Part shown: positions 1 through 5,946 of the stretch, in pieces
How positions within the stretch are numbered: the first letter of the stretch is position 1
Layout of the letters: each line of letters begins with the position of its first letter
Origin: COE1 sp964387365
Lineage (GTDB): Bacteria > Bacillota > Clostridia > Lachnospirales > Lachnospiraceae
Assembly: GCA_964387365.1 (NCBI GenBank)
Contig: CAYLWP010000087.1
Span: forward strand, 1 to 10,526
Direction of reading: 5' to 3'
Length of the DNA stretch: 10,526 nt
The notes under the pieces: generated by a model
Database searches by the model: none
The model's input: the letters and a program-made list of their open reading frames with translations, nothing else
Told to the model about the DNA's origin: nothing
Translations under genes and position numbers: made by a program

Positions 1-227
1 AGAAGACTCAGGAATATGTAACAGGTGAAGTTAAGTTCAAGCTTTACAAGGGCAACATCATCAAGGCCGGCGAGACAAGCCTTTACTCATTATACAATGA
101 AAGTATCGCTTCCTTCACAACAGGTGACCTTTATGACCACCATGACGCTGAAGGCTTCATCAACCTGTTTGGTTTATCCTGCAAGGTTCGTGCAATGAAG
201 CTTCAGGAAGCTGAGAAGAACAACTAA
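1..227 (+). CDS. argG: Argininosuccinate synthase, C-terminal end (partial)
   Basis: Only the last 74 codons are present; the reading frame enters at base 3 and stops at TAA 225-227. ArgG joins citrulline and aspartate with ATP to make argininosuccinate, the penultimate step of arginine synthesis, in the cytoplasm. The visible part contains the typical C-terminal ArgG pattern: VTGEVKFKLYKGN, then SLYSLYNESIASF, a GDLYDHHDAEGFINLFGL stretch, and a short basic/acidic tail ending EKNN. In known enzymes this region is the C-terminal oligomerisation arm, so the catalytic ATP-pyrophosphatase domain lies outside the window. The downstream DUF1294 gene starts 26 bases after the stop on the same strand, so read-through is possible. 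Family assignment rests on recognised motifs only. Confidence 0.9.
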   Translation, partial: KTQEYVTGEVKFKLYKGNIIKAGETSLYSLYNESIASFTTGDLYDHHDAEGFINLFGLSCKVRAMKLQEAEKNN

Positions 228-253
228 TTATACGAACATAAAAGGTAAAACAT

Positions 254-547
254 ATGATTGTAATCGGTATCATCGCAGGCTATCTTGCAGTGATGAACCT
301 GATTGGCTTTGCTATCATGGGCATTGATAAAAGGCGTGCCGAGAAAAAGCTTTGGCGTATTCCGGAATCCACGCTTTTCATCATTGCCCTGATTGGCGGC
401 AGTATCGGTTCTATCATTGGGATGCGGGTATTTCACCACAAAACAAGGCATTGGTATTTTGTTTACGGCATGCCGGCTATTCTTATCCTACAGATTGCCG
501 CAGTCATAGCGCTTATCTACTCACCCTTACAGTTCACTATCATGTAG
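254..547 (+). CDS. DUF1294 family small membrane protein
   Basis: A 97-residue protein with three hydrophobic stretches (about residues 2-22, 40-58 and 70-90), so probably an integral membrane protein. It shows the DUF1294 pattern: D25-K26 followed by A29, then W34-R35-I36-P37-E38, a glycine-rich ALIGGSIGSIIGM helix, and HHKTRH (61-66) before the last helix. The function of this family is unknown; some longer members carry an extra cold-shock-like domain, which is absent here. The start is supported by AAAGG about 8 bases upstream. It sits 26 bases after argG and 27 bases before the LytTR regulator, all on one strand, so the three could be co-transcribed. No functional link to arginine synthesis is implied. 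Confidence 0.85.
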   Translation: MIVIGIIAGYLAVMNLIGFAIMGIDKRRAEKKLWRIPESTLFIIALIGGSIGSIIGMRVFHHKTRHWYFVYGMPAILILQIAAVIALIYSPLQFTIM

Positions 548-574
548 CTCACAAAACAAAACGGAGGAAAAGAA

Positions 575-1297
575 ATGCGTATTGCTATTTGTGACGATAA
601 TATTGCAGACAGAAAGCATCTGGAACGTCTGCTTGCCAGAGAGTCAGACAAACGTGCAGGCACTCCAAATATCCTGTATGTAGATTCCTTTGGCGACAAG
701 GAGCATTTCCTTATGAACCCCTTAGCATACGATTTGATTTTTATGGATATGGCATCATCACCTGCTGATGCGGAGGAGATACTATATAAGCTTACTATCA
801 TGGAATCGAATATTCCGTTGGTATTATGCTCTTCTACAGTAGATTATACAACCTTTTCCAATCTTCCGGATACGGTAATCCACCGTAACAAGCCGTATAC
901 GGCAGGCTTACTTCCTGAACTGCTGGCACTTGGTGATACACATATAAAGAATGAAGTCGTAAAGCTGGCTGTTCCCTGTCCTGACAGACTTCATTATATT
1001 CCTAAGGACGATATTATGTACTGCATGCCTGTTCAGGACGGATATGTGATTTGTTTGCAGGATGGCTCCGACATGACACTTGCCTGTGACATCAGGGAAT
1101 TTCAGTTGCTTGTGCTTCCGCATAGTGAATTTTACCGTTCCGACAAGAGGCATATCATTAATACCCGGGTTCTTACGAGGGTTACCCCGTTATCTGTTAT
1201 CATGCAGGACGGAAAGAAGTTTCCGATTTCCTTCCTTCGCTTTTTGGAGTTAGCAGAAAAAAGATTATGGGATCGTTTATTAACACTGAAAAATTAG
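575..1297 (+). CDS. LytTR-family response regulator (AgrA/LytR type)
   Basis: A 240-residue two-component response regulator. The N-terminal receiver domain (about 1-120) has the acidic pair D7-D8 (ICDDN), the likely phospho-acceptor D58 (DLIFMDM), a small hydroxyl residue near S86 and the conserved K106-P107. The C-terminal part (about 126-235) fits a LytTR DNA-binding domain: a beta-rich stretch with IMYCMPVQDGYVICL and the family-typical EFYRSDKRHIINTRVLTRV near residues 185-203. LytTR proteins bind pairs of short direct repeats upstream of targets, often for peptide signalling, bacteriocin or surface-protein genes. No histidine kinase lies next to it in the window, so it is an orphan or its partner is elsewhere. 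The Shine-Dalgarno AACGGAGGAAAAG lies a few bases before the ATG. Two inverted repeats follow the stop. Confidence 0.87.
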   Translation: MRIAICDDNIADRKHLERLLARESDKRAGTPNILYVDSFGDKEHFLMNPLAYDLIFMDMASSPADAEEILYKLTIMESNIPLVLCSSTVDYTTFSNLPDTVIHRNKPYTAGLLPELLALGDTHIKNEVVKLAVPCPDRLHYIPKDDIMYCMPVQDGYVICLQDGSDMTLACDIREFQLLVLPHSEFYRSDKRHIINTRVLTRVTPLSVIMQDGKKFPISFLRFLELAEKRLWDRLLTLKN

Positions 1298-1343
1298 CAG
1301 GGTTTTTCCCGTTGTAAAAAACGCGTAAATGCGTAGATTCAAA

Positions 1344-1382
1344 GTGATATGCCCCCTGTCTATTTGACAGGGGGCATATCAC
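1344..1382. terminator. Perfect 17-bp hairpin downstream of the LytTR gene
   Basis: Bases 1344-1360 and 1366-1382 are perfect reverse complements, separated by a 5-base loop TATTT. The stem contains a GC-rich core (GCCCCCTGTC). Neither side has a clear run of U, so it may be a transcript-stabilising or Rho-independent-like stem rather than a classic intrinsic terminator. It begins 46 bases after the LytTR stop codon. A canonical terminator hairpin follows at 1423-1468. Confidence 0.55.
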
Positions 1383-1422
1383 TCATTCATATAATTCCCT
1401 GTAGATGATACAGAACAATAAT

Positions 1423-1468
1423 GGAGCTGTGAAAAATGAGATAATCATTTTTTCACGCTTCTTTTTTT
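1423..1468 (+). terminator. Intrinsic terminator, copy 1 of a repeated type
   Basis: The arms are GGAGC-T-GTGAAAAATGA (1423-1439) and TCATTTTTTCAC-GCTTC (1445-1461), followed by seven T (1462-1468). A near-identical hairpin lies at 10310-10355. Between the copies the lower stem changes while pairing is kept: GGAGC with GCTTC here, GGGGC with GCTCC there, allowing G-U pairs. The position is right for ending the argG-DUF1294-LytTR transcript. The same sequence is also the left end of the 1423-1903 inverted-repeat element, so it could instead be an element end that acts as a terminator. Confidence 0.65.
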
Positions 1469-1803
1469 ATTCAGAACGTGGAATAAAAAGTACTCTGCGC
1501 TAAAGCAGTGGCTACGGGCGCGGCGTGCTAATAATCGTACAGTACCTAGACTTGTTCAAGATACCTATCTAACATAATAAAAAGGCGCCTCAATAAATAT
1601 GAAAATAAGATACTGAAACATTGATGAGCAAACACTGTTTTGCGCTTTTAGCTGCGAGTGAAATCCACTGATTACGGAGACTTAGGCACGAAGCCTTTGC
1701 TGAGTGTCTTAGCCGTAGTTATCAGTTAGTTCACGAAGAGCGTTGCAAAAGTTTGCGAAGCAATGATTCAGTATCCTATGTATAAGTAAAAGGGCACCTT
1801 TTA

Positions 1804-1851
1804 GAAAAATAAAAGAGATAGGTATCTTGAACAATCCAAGATATCTATCCC
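1804..1851 (-). terminator. Probable degV terminator within the palindromic element
   Basis: On the minus strand the arms GGGATAGATATCTTG (1851-1837) and CAAGATACCTATCTC (1829-1815) pair at all but one or two positions around a 7-base loop, followed by TTTTATTTTT. It lies 66 bases after the degV stop codon. The stem closely resembles the diguanylate cyclase terminator at 7762-7805. The downstream arm can instead pair with 1552-1570, so two competing folds are possible. Confidence 0.55.
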
Positions 1852-1916
1852 GATTATTAGCTAGGGAACTGCTTTAGCGCAGAGTACTTTTTTTCACAGC
1901 CCCTTTTATATTTCCC

Positions 1917-2756
1917 TTACGCCGTTACGATTACTCCACCGTCATTCGCATACAGGCTGCTCAAGCCTGCTGTGTCCATAATCAGAATCTGTTTAAACTT
2001 TACCTTTGCTTCAATCAGCTCCTGCATGATCTTTGCTCTGTCCGGCGCATTGCAGTGCGTAATCATCAGATTCTTCTTTTCGGGCTCCACAATTTCCTTC
2101 ACAACCAGATCTGCCATTTTAGCAAGTGCTTTTTTGATACCCACAGACTGGCCGCGCTGAACGATATTTCCATCGTCTGCTCCCATAACGGGCTTAATGT
2201 TCAGAGTCGAAGCAACAAATGCTTTCACACCTGTCAGTCTGCCGTTTTTTCTCAAGGTATCCAGGTTATCCAACACAAAGTAAGTATTCATGCTTTTCAC
2301 AAATTCTTCTATTTTTTCCGTAATCTCCTCAAAGGAAAGTCCTGCTTCTTCCAGTTCCACCAGCTTAAATGCAATCTGTGTTTCTCCACAGGAGGCAGAC
2401 TTGGAATCCACAATATAGATATTCTTCTCGCCATGCTTCTCATGATACAGATTTTTGCCTAGTACGGCACTGTTGTAGCTTCCGCTTAATTGAGAAGACA
2501 GAGTTATAACGTATACCCGTTCAGCCTCTGTTTCATAGGCCTGCATGTAGCGCTCCGGTGATGGACATGCTGACTTGGCACATACCGGAGATTCTGCAAC
2601 AATTTTCAGAAACTCCTTCTGATCAAAAGTCTCATCATCCTCCTTCTCGTATACGTCTCCTACAATCAGGGTCAATGGCACACTTTCAAATCTTGCATCC
2701 TTTTTTAACTCTTCCGGTAATTCACAACAACTATCCACCACTATTTTATAGCTCAT
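1917..2756 (-). CDS. DegV family fatty-acid-binding protein
   Basis: A 279-residue DegV-family protein. Characterised members (FakB) bind a fatty acid in a pocket between two lobes and present its carboxylate to the kinase FakA for phosphorylation, which feeds phospholipid synthesis. Visible motifs: N-terminal KIVVDSCCELP (4-14), SACPSPERY (62-70), TLSSQLSGSYNSA (85-97, lipid-head-group serine region), VDSKSASCGE (116-125), and LDTLRKNGRLTG (165-176). The usual C-terminal HTGPG-like motif is replaced by SSLYANDGGVIV, apparently a clostridial sub-type, so the ligand may differ. The start at 2756 is chosen because GAGAGG lies 7 bases upstream and the family begins M-x-x-KIVVDS; an in-frame ATG at 2786 has no Shine-Dalgarno. 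No fakA homologue is in view. It is divergent from the DUF5721 gene, with palindromes between. Confidence 0.9.
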   Translation of the reverse strand: MSYKIVVDSCCELPEELKKDARFESVPLTLIVGDVYEKEDDETFDQKEFLKIVAESPVCAKSACPSPERYMQAYETEAERVYVITLSSQLSGSYNSAVLGKNLYHEKHGEKNIYIVDSKSASCGETQIAFKLVELEEAGLSFEEITEKIEEFVKSMNTYFVLDNLDTLRKNGRLTGVKAFVASTLNIKPVMGADDGNIVQRGQSVGIKKALAKMADLVVKEIVEPEKKNLMITHCNAPDRAKIMQELIEAKVKFKQILIMDTAGLSSLYANDGGVIVTA

Positions 2757-2787
2757 ATCTACACCTCTCGCAATAATACTTACCATT

Positions 2788-2836
2788 TTACATAGTTTTT
2801 ATTACTATGTAATATGTTAACATATTCCAGTATGTT
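2788..2836. promoter_or_regulatory. Cluster of palindromic TATGTT/AACATA half-sites
   Basis: The degV/DUF5721 divergent spacer holds three dyads in 49 bases: TTACATAG with CTATGTAA (2788-2795 and 2805-2812); the perfect 16-bp palindrome AATATGTTAACATATT (2811-2826); and AACATA with TATGTT (2819-2824 and 2831-2836). The recurrent half-site is TATGT(T). This arrangement suggests an operator for a dimeric regulator in the degV leader/promoter zone. The binding protein is unknown. Confidence 0.5.
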
Positions 2837-2863
2837 TGAAAAGTGCTTTTATATAAAAATAAA

Positions 2864-2893
2864 TTTACATCCTGCGTTTTTTCGTTATATACT
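2864..2893 (+). promoter_or_regulatory. Sigma-A-type promoter of the DUF5721 gene
   Basis: TTTACA (2864-2869) and TATACT (2888-2893) are separated by 18 bases and lie about 30 bases before the start codon at 2924. Five of six bases match the consensus in each box. A second TATAAA at 2904-2909 is an alternative -10. Confidence 0.55.
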
Positions 2894-2923
2894 ATAAATA
2901 TCGTATAAATAAAGGAGCCTTTT

Positions 2924-3427
2924 ATGATTGCATTACAAATAAAAAACACGAAAAACATGATGAACAGCCTGCTTATTTCCGAGCAATTCGATGCCTTTCT
3001 TGTCGAGGAGGCTTCTGTTACCACCTTCAATACCTTCCATATTGATGGTCATATAGTAAAAAACTTCTATACTGCTGAAGAAATCGACTCTATGGAGCAG
3101 GGACTTCCTGAGTTTTCTCTCTGGAAGGATATCAAGCCTGTTTGCTTCCAGCTTATTAAAGGGAAAAAGACGCCTGTGGCATTTCGCGTAATTCTGCATG
3201 CCTCACCGTCTTTAGCTGCCTCTATTGCTGCGGAACCTGACTGTGAAGTCAGCGCAGACCTTATCCGCTCCCTCGTTTTGAATATCCGCTATGATGCCGG
3301 GCATGTTACCTGTGTGACCGGTACTTCCTTTACCACTTTTTTACCGGATAAAACAACGGACGCTGTATGGGACAAATATATTCGCCGGCTTTTTGGTCTG
3401 ATGCAGATTGAATTCGAAGAAGCCTAG
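2924..3427 (+). CDS. DUF5721 family protein, function unknown
   Basis: A 167-residue soluble protein without signal peptide or membrane segment. I recognise the DUF5721 pattern known from Lachnospiraceae: a start resembling MIALQI, then FDAFLVEEASVTTFNTFHIDGHI (22-44), YTAEEI, W68 and PVCFQLIKGKKTPVAFRVILH (72-92), ending in an acidic tail. No enzymatic motif is visible and the family has no assigned role that I know of. The start is clear: AAAGGAG lies 6 bases before ATG 2924, and a plausible promoter lies just upstream. Its stop (3425-3427) is only 5 bases from the convergent spoVAE stop, leaving no room for a separate terminator, so the two transcripts probably overlap. Confidence 0.8.
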   Translation: MIALQIKNTKNMMNSLLISEQFDAFLVEEASVTTFNTFHIDGHIVKNFYTAEEIDSMEQGLPEFSLWKDIKPVCFQLIKGKKTPVAFRVILHASPSLAASIAAEPDCEVSADLIRSLVLNIRYDAGHVTCVTGTSFTTFLPDKTTDAVWDKYIRRLFGLMQIEFEEA

Positions 3428-3432
3428 TGTAT

Positions 3433-3792
3433 CTATGCCTTTTTTACCTTGGACTTAAAAATCAGGCTTGCCAGATATCCAAAAATAAGCGCCGCCGAAC
3501 AGCCTACGGCACCATTGGTAAAGCCACCCTTGAACAGACCGATAAATCCATCCTTATCCACAGCCTCCTTTATTCCTTCCATGAGCGTGTTACCATATCC
3601 GAGTAACGGAACAGTCGCTCCTGCACCCGCATATTTTGCAAAGGGCTCATACAAGCCAAAAAAGCTGATTGCTACTCCTAAGCATACCAGCAATACCATA
3701 ACACGGCCCGGCAACATTTTCGTCCGGTCCAGAAGAATCTGTACTGCTGCGCAAATCAGTCCGCCTACCCAGAAAGCATTGATATATTCCAT
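3433..3792 (-). CDS. spoVAE: Stage V sporulation protein AE (SpoVAE/SpoVAEb)
   Basis: A 119-residue membrane protein with about three to four hydrophobic segments. It matches SpoVAEb through FWVGGLICAAVQILLDRTK (7-25), FFGLYEPFAKYAGAGATVPLLG (44-65), the GNTLMEGIKEA stretch and AALIFGYLASLIFKSK near the C-terminus. SpoVA proteins form the inner spore-membrane channel that imports dipicolinic acid during sporulation and releases it during germination. It normally sits with spoVAC and spoVAD; here it stands alone, between a convergent DUF5721 gene and the terminator of the upstream operon. AAAGGA lies about 9 bases before the ATG. A sigma-G-like promoter about 40 bases upstream fits forespore expression. 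The length is usual for the family, so it appears intact. Confidence 0.92.
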   Translation of the reverse strand: MEYINAFWVGGLICAAVQILLDRTKMLPGRVMVLLVCLGVAISFFGLYEPFAKYAGAGATVPLLGYGNTLMEGIKEAVDKDGFIGLFKGGFTNGAVGCSAALIFGYLASLIFKSKVKKA

Positions 3793-3828
3793 ATTTCACG
3801 TTCCTTTCCTATACATGTCATCTGACAG

Positions 3829-3858
3829 TAGTATGCGGATAATCCGATAAATCTATAC
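3829..3858 (-). promoter_or_regulatory. Sigma-G (forespore)-like promoter of spoVAE
   Basis: On the minus strand GTATA (3858-3854) and CATACTA (3835-3829) are separated by 18 bases. This fits the Bacillus subtilis sigma-G pattern as I recall it (GHATR, about 18 bases, CATNHTA) at every defined position. It lies about 40 bases before the spoVAE start. The spacer also contains the palindrome CGGATTATCCG (3837-3847 in the minus-strand reading). Confidence 0.6.
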
Positions 3859-3866
3859 TTCCTCTG

Positions 3867-3907
3867 CAATAAAAAATCCACACACAGAATACTCTGCATG
3901 TGGATTT
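3867..3907 (-). terminator. Intrinsic terminator of the ridA / kinase-like operon
   Basis: On the minus strand AAATCCACA (3907-3899) pairs with TGTGGATTT (3882-3874); an inner CAGA/TCTG stem (3885-3896) closes the loop. The arm is followed by TTTATTG, giving an uninterrupted T run after the stem. It starts 2 bases after the kinase-like stop codon. Confidence 0.8.
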
Positions 3908-3909
3908 CC

Positions 3910-4407
3910 TTACTTCCCGAAAAGCTGCGCTATCTCGCCAACAATCTCGCGGATGCTTTTATCTTCACAATCAATTACCATATCGGCATATTTTTCATAT
4001 AACGGTGTTCTTTCTTCGTACAAATCCCTGAGTGTCTGTCCGTCCTTCAGGGCAACTCCGCGTTGTGTCAAATCACCCAAACGTTCCGCAATGCTTTCAC
4101 AGGAAAGCCTGAGATAACAGACTGTTCCGATTTCACTCAAGTGTTCCATGGCCTGTTTTCCATAAACTACGCTTCCGCCGGTTGCGATAATGGTATTCTT
4201 CGGATTGATTGAGGCATTCACGCTGTCTTCAACTGCAAGAAAGCCCTCTGTCCCCTGCTCTTCAATGATTTCATGCAGTGTTTTTCCCTCCTGCTCCTGA
4301 ATAACAAGGTCCGAATCCATAAACGACATCGCCATTCGCTTGGCAAGTACAACACCTACCGTACTTTTTCCGGCGCCCGGCATGCCAATTAATACTATAT
4401 TTCTCAT
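3910..4407 (-). CDS. Shikimate kinase-like P-loop kinase (substrate uncertain)
   Basis: A 165-residue P-loop kinase with the shikimate kinase fold. The Walker A loop is GMPGAGKST (8-16), followed by the DxD-type FMDSDLVI (29-36). The lid/adenine region holds TQRGVALKDGQTLRDLYEERTPLYEKYADMVID (114-146), with R116 and R133 candidates for ATP-side arginines. In typical AroK the shikimate-binding arginine is in F-R-x-x-E; here this reads F-L-A-V-E (56-60), and the usual GGG motif is ATGGS (75-79). Such genes are routinely labelled aroK, and this could still be one, but the substrate is open. Its start is 7 bases after the ridA stop, with a weak CGGA-type ribosome site inside that junction, suggesting coupled translation. 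A strong terminator follows at once. Confidence 0.82.
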   Translation of the reverse strand: MRNIVLIGMPGAGKSTVGVVLAKRMAMSFMDSDLVIQEQEGKTLHEIIEEQGTEGFLAVEDSVNASINPKNTIIATGGSVVYGKQAMEHLSEIGTVCYLRLSCESIAERLGDLTQRGVALKDGQTLRDLYEERTPLYEKYADMVIDCEDKSIREIVGEIAQLFGK

Positions 4408-4414
4408 ATTTCCG

Positions 4415-4792
4415 CTATTTTAAGTATGCAATAACTTCCACTTCGCAAAGAACTCCCTTCGGAAGATCCTTTACAGCCACACAGCTTCTTGCCGGCTTCT
4501 CTGTAAAATACTTTGCATATACTTCGTTAAAGGTAGCAAAATCAGCGATATCAGCAAGGAAGCATGTAGTCTTAACAACATTGTCAAAGGAAACGCCTGC
4601 TTCCTCTAAAATTGCTCCTACATTCTTCATGGACTGCTCAGTCTGTGCCTCGATTCCGACAGCTTCTACATTGCCTGTTTCCGGATTAATTGGAATCTGA
4701 CCTGATGCAAACAAAAAATCTCCTGCAGCAATAGCCTGTGAATATGGTCCGATTGCAGCCGGTGCCTTTGGTGTACTAATCTTCTTCAACAT
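4415..4792 (-). CDS. ridA: RidA family enamine/imine deaminase (YjgF/UK114)
   Basis: A 125-residue cytoplasmic protein, the usual RidA length. RidA trimers hydrolyse reactive enamine/imine intermediates such as those made by PLP enzymes acting on serine or threonine, protecting other PLP enzymes. Motifs in order: KAPAAIGPYSQA, FASGQIPINPETG, the QTEQSMKNVGAILEEAG helix, and the substrate-clamping arginine in KPARSCVAV with the CEVEVIA glutamate near the C-terminus, all intact. An in-frame ATG six bases upstream (4798) is only 3 bases from AGGAG, while the chosen ATG is 9 bases away and fits the family's M-x-KKIST start. It follows a small unknown gene by about 43 bases and precedes the kinase-like gene by 7, forming an operon. 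Confidence 0.92.
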   Translation of the reverse strand: MLKKISTPKAPAAIGPYSQAIAAGDFLFASGQIPINPETGNVEAVGIEAQTEQSMKNVGAILEEAGVSFDNVVKTTCFLADIADFATFNEVYAKYFTEKPARSCVAVKDLPKGVLCEVEVIAYLK

Positions 4793-4835
4793 AATCATTC
4801 TCTCCTCGCTTTATATTTATTCCGTAACAGCTTCG

Positions 4836-5078
4836 CTATTCGTCAAACTCCACTGTTACATAAAAGCCCCGTTCGTTTTCAACAACTGACAGAACCTTTC
4901 CTTCCCTGACTTGCAGTCTCTCGCGAAAGGGAATATTCCCCGACATGGCAAGTGCAGGATCAATTGTGTAATAATAGTTGCTTGGAAGAACCCCTTCGGT
5001 AACCGTAATCAGGTCACCTGCTTTCAGTAAACCGGGGCGTTCCATCTTGAACTCCATCTGGCGCATTTTAATCCCCAT
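4836..5078 (-). CDS. Small conserved-looking protein of unknown function
   Basis: An 80-residue or shorter soluble protein that I cannot assign to a family. It has no signal peptide or membrane segment; beta-strand-like alternation (GDLITVTEGV, LQVREGKVLSVVE, GFYVTVEFDE) suggests a small beta-rich fold, and the C-terminus is acidic. The start is uncertain: ATG 5078 has GGA 5 bases upstream, ATG 5066 has GGGG 6 bases upstream, and ATG 5045 (MERPGLLKAGD) has GGAG 6 bases upstream. It is the first gene after a good TTGACA promoter and leads into ridA and the kinase-like gene, so it may act in the same metabolic setting. Coding status is supported by its operon position and its tight fit between promoter and ridA. 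Confidence 0.65.
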   Translation of the reverse strand: MGIKMRQMEFKMERPGLLKAGDLITVTEGVLPSNYYYTIDPALAMSGNIPFRERLQVREGKVLSVVENERGFYVTVEFDE

Positions 5079-5106
5079 ACCTTTCCAACCTAACTATTTT
5101 AAAACA

Positions 5107-5135
5107 ATCATGGTGCAATTTCCCCCAAATGTCAA
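5107..5135 (-). promoter_or_regulatory. Sigma-A promoter of the 4836-5078 / ridA / kinase-like operon
   Basis: On the minus strand a perfect TTGACA (5135-5130) and CATGAT (5112-5107) are 17 bases apart. The predicted transcript would start about 20 bases before ATG 5078. The upstream gene ends at its own terminator (5147-5175), so this promoter begins a new unit. Confidence 0.65.
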
Positions 5136-5146
5136 GCCATTTACAT

Positions 5147-5175
5147 AAAAAAACTCACCTTTGACAGTGAGTTTT
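5147..5175 (-). terminator. Intrinsic terminator of the 5276-5827 gene
   Basis: On the minus strand AAAACTCAC (5175-5167) pairs perfectly with GTGAGTTTT (5158-5150) around an 8-base loop, and the T run extends to seven (5153-5147). It lies about 100 bases after the stop of the unknown sigma-D-type gene. Confidence 0.85.
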
Positions 5176-5275
5176 ATCTATAACTATCTTCCCCTTACAC
5201 AGCATTCTGATTCATGTTATATCGGATTTTACATAACAATGAGAGTTCATATTACATGCTTTTCATTGTGTTTCA

Positions 5276-5827
5276 TCAGATAGCAATGTCAAGTCTTGTT
5301 CTTGGCATGCCTGCCTTTTGCTGGTTCTTTACCATAAATAATGCAGTTGCCGATCTGTGATAAACAGCAGCCTCATTGATTGTTCTGGTAAGATCATTGA
5401 TTCTCTGGGAAAGCTGGGCATTATCGTATTTCGTAAAGGAAATACCGTCTCCGTTCAGCCTGTTCAGCTCATTCGTCAGTATCTTAATCTCGCTTTGGAA
5501 ATTGAGTCTGTCCTGCATGGAGAAGTTTCCGTTGATAACCTGACTTGACAGTCCATTCATCTTCTTCATCATCTCTTCGATTTCCGATGCTGACGCCAGT
5601 TCATTTTCCTGCTGCGCCGCAAGCTTTTCCAGGTTCAGACTTTTCCGCATTCCTGCTGCCGAAATGGATACCTTAACCGTTTCTTCTAATTGCTCCTGTT
5701 TCTTTTCTGCTTCTACGGCCTCTGTCCTGCCTGACTGCTGACGCTGATTCTCATCAGAACCCATGTTGTCAACTGCAATAGCGGCTGTGTTAAGCTGTAA
5801 TGTTACACCTGCACTTTTAACCTCCAT
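5276..5827 (-). CDS. Unknown helical protein, probably motility-regulon
   Basis: A 183-residue protein that I cannot assign to a named family. It has no signal peptide or membrane helix. Residues 1-55 are polar and low-complexity (Gln/Glu-rich, probably disordered), followed by VKVSISAAGMRKSLNLEKL, which faintly recalls the V-x-IS-x-x-A motif of FlgM-type proteins. The rest is helical or coiled-coil; FSMQDRLNFQSEIKILTNELNRL (102-124) resembles the flagellin N-terminal segment where D-R-x-x-x-Q-x-E-I-x-x-L-x-x-E-I-x-R-I is usual, and DLTRTINEAAVYHRSATALFMVKNQQ follows. It is too short and too divergent to be called flagellin. A strong flagellar sigma-factor-like promoter lies upstream and its own terminator downstream, so it is a single-gene unit. 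AAAGGAG is 5 bases before the ATG. A motility link is inferred mainly from the promoter. Confidence 0.8.
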   Translation of the reverse strand: MEVKSAGVTLQLNTAAIAVDNMGSDENQRQQSGRTEAVEAEKKQEQLEETVKVSISAAGMRKSLNLEKLAAQQENELASASEIEEMMKKMNGLSSQVINGNFSMQDRLNFQSEIKILTNELNRLNGDGISFTKYDNAQLSQRINDLTRTINEAAVYHRSATALFMVKNQQKAGMPRTRLDIAI

Positions 5828-5946
5828 ACATACTCCTTTCCCTTATATATCGTGCAGACCCCCTTATGCCTGCGCGCTTTTATAAGCAAGTCCTTATGTC
5901 GTCATTTTATGACTGTATTCTATGTTAACTATCCCCTACGTATTGT

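Larger units (their letters stand above)
1423..1903. repeat. Long imperfect palindromic element, possibly MITE-like
   Basis: This 481-base stretch holds no convincing gene and is organised as one large inverted repeat centred near 1689. Paired blocks, from outside in: 1423-1436 with 1890-1903 (GGAGCTGTGAAAAA, one mismatch); 1485-1509 with 1868-1892 (25 bp perfect, core GTACTCTGCGCTAAAGCAGT); 1528-1537 with 1851-1860 (CTAATAATCG, perfect); 1552-1570 with 1816-1834 (TTGTTCAAGATACCTATCT, perfect); 1609-1623 with 1761-1775 (14 of 15). Nearer the centre there is patchy pairing around ACTGAT and TACGG, and an apical AGGC-ACGAA-GCCT hairpin (1684-1696). This fits a non-autonomous transposable element or a large folded RNA. 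No target duplication is obvious, so outer limits are uncertain: the core could be 1485-1892 placed inside an older terminator. Confidence 0.6.

Noticed and set aside
1423..1903. CRISPR array or attC/integron site
   Set aside because: There are no regularly spaced direct repeats; the structure is a single inverted repeat. No integrase or cas gene is in the window.
3449..3850. 133-codon open frame on the plus strand opposite spoVAE
   Set aside because: It is a shadow of spoVAE: proline-rich, with no family resemblance, and the minus frame is a clear SpoVAE.
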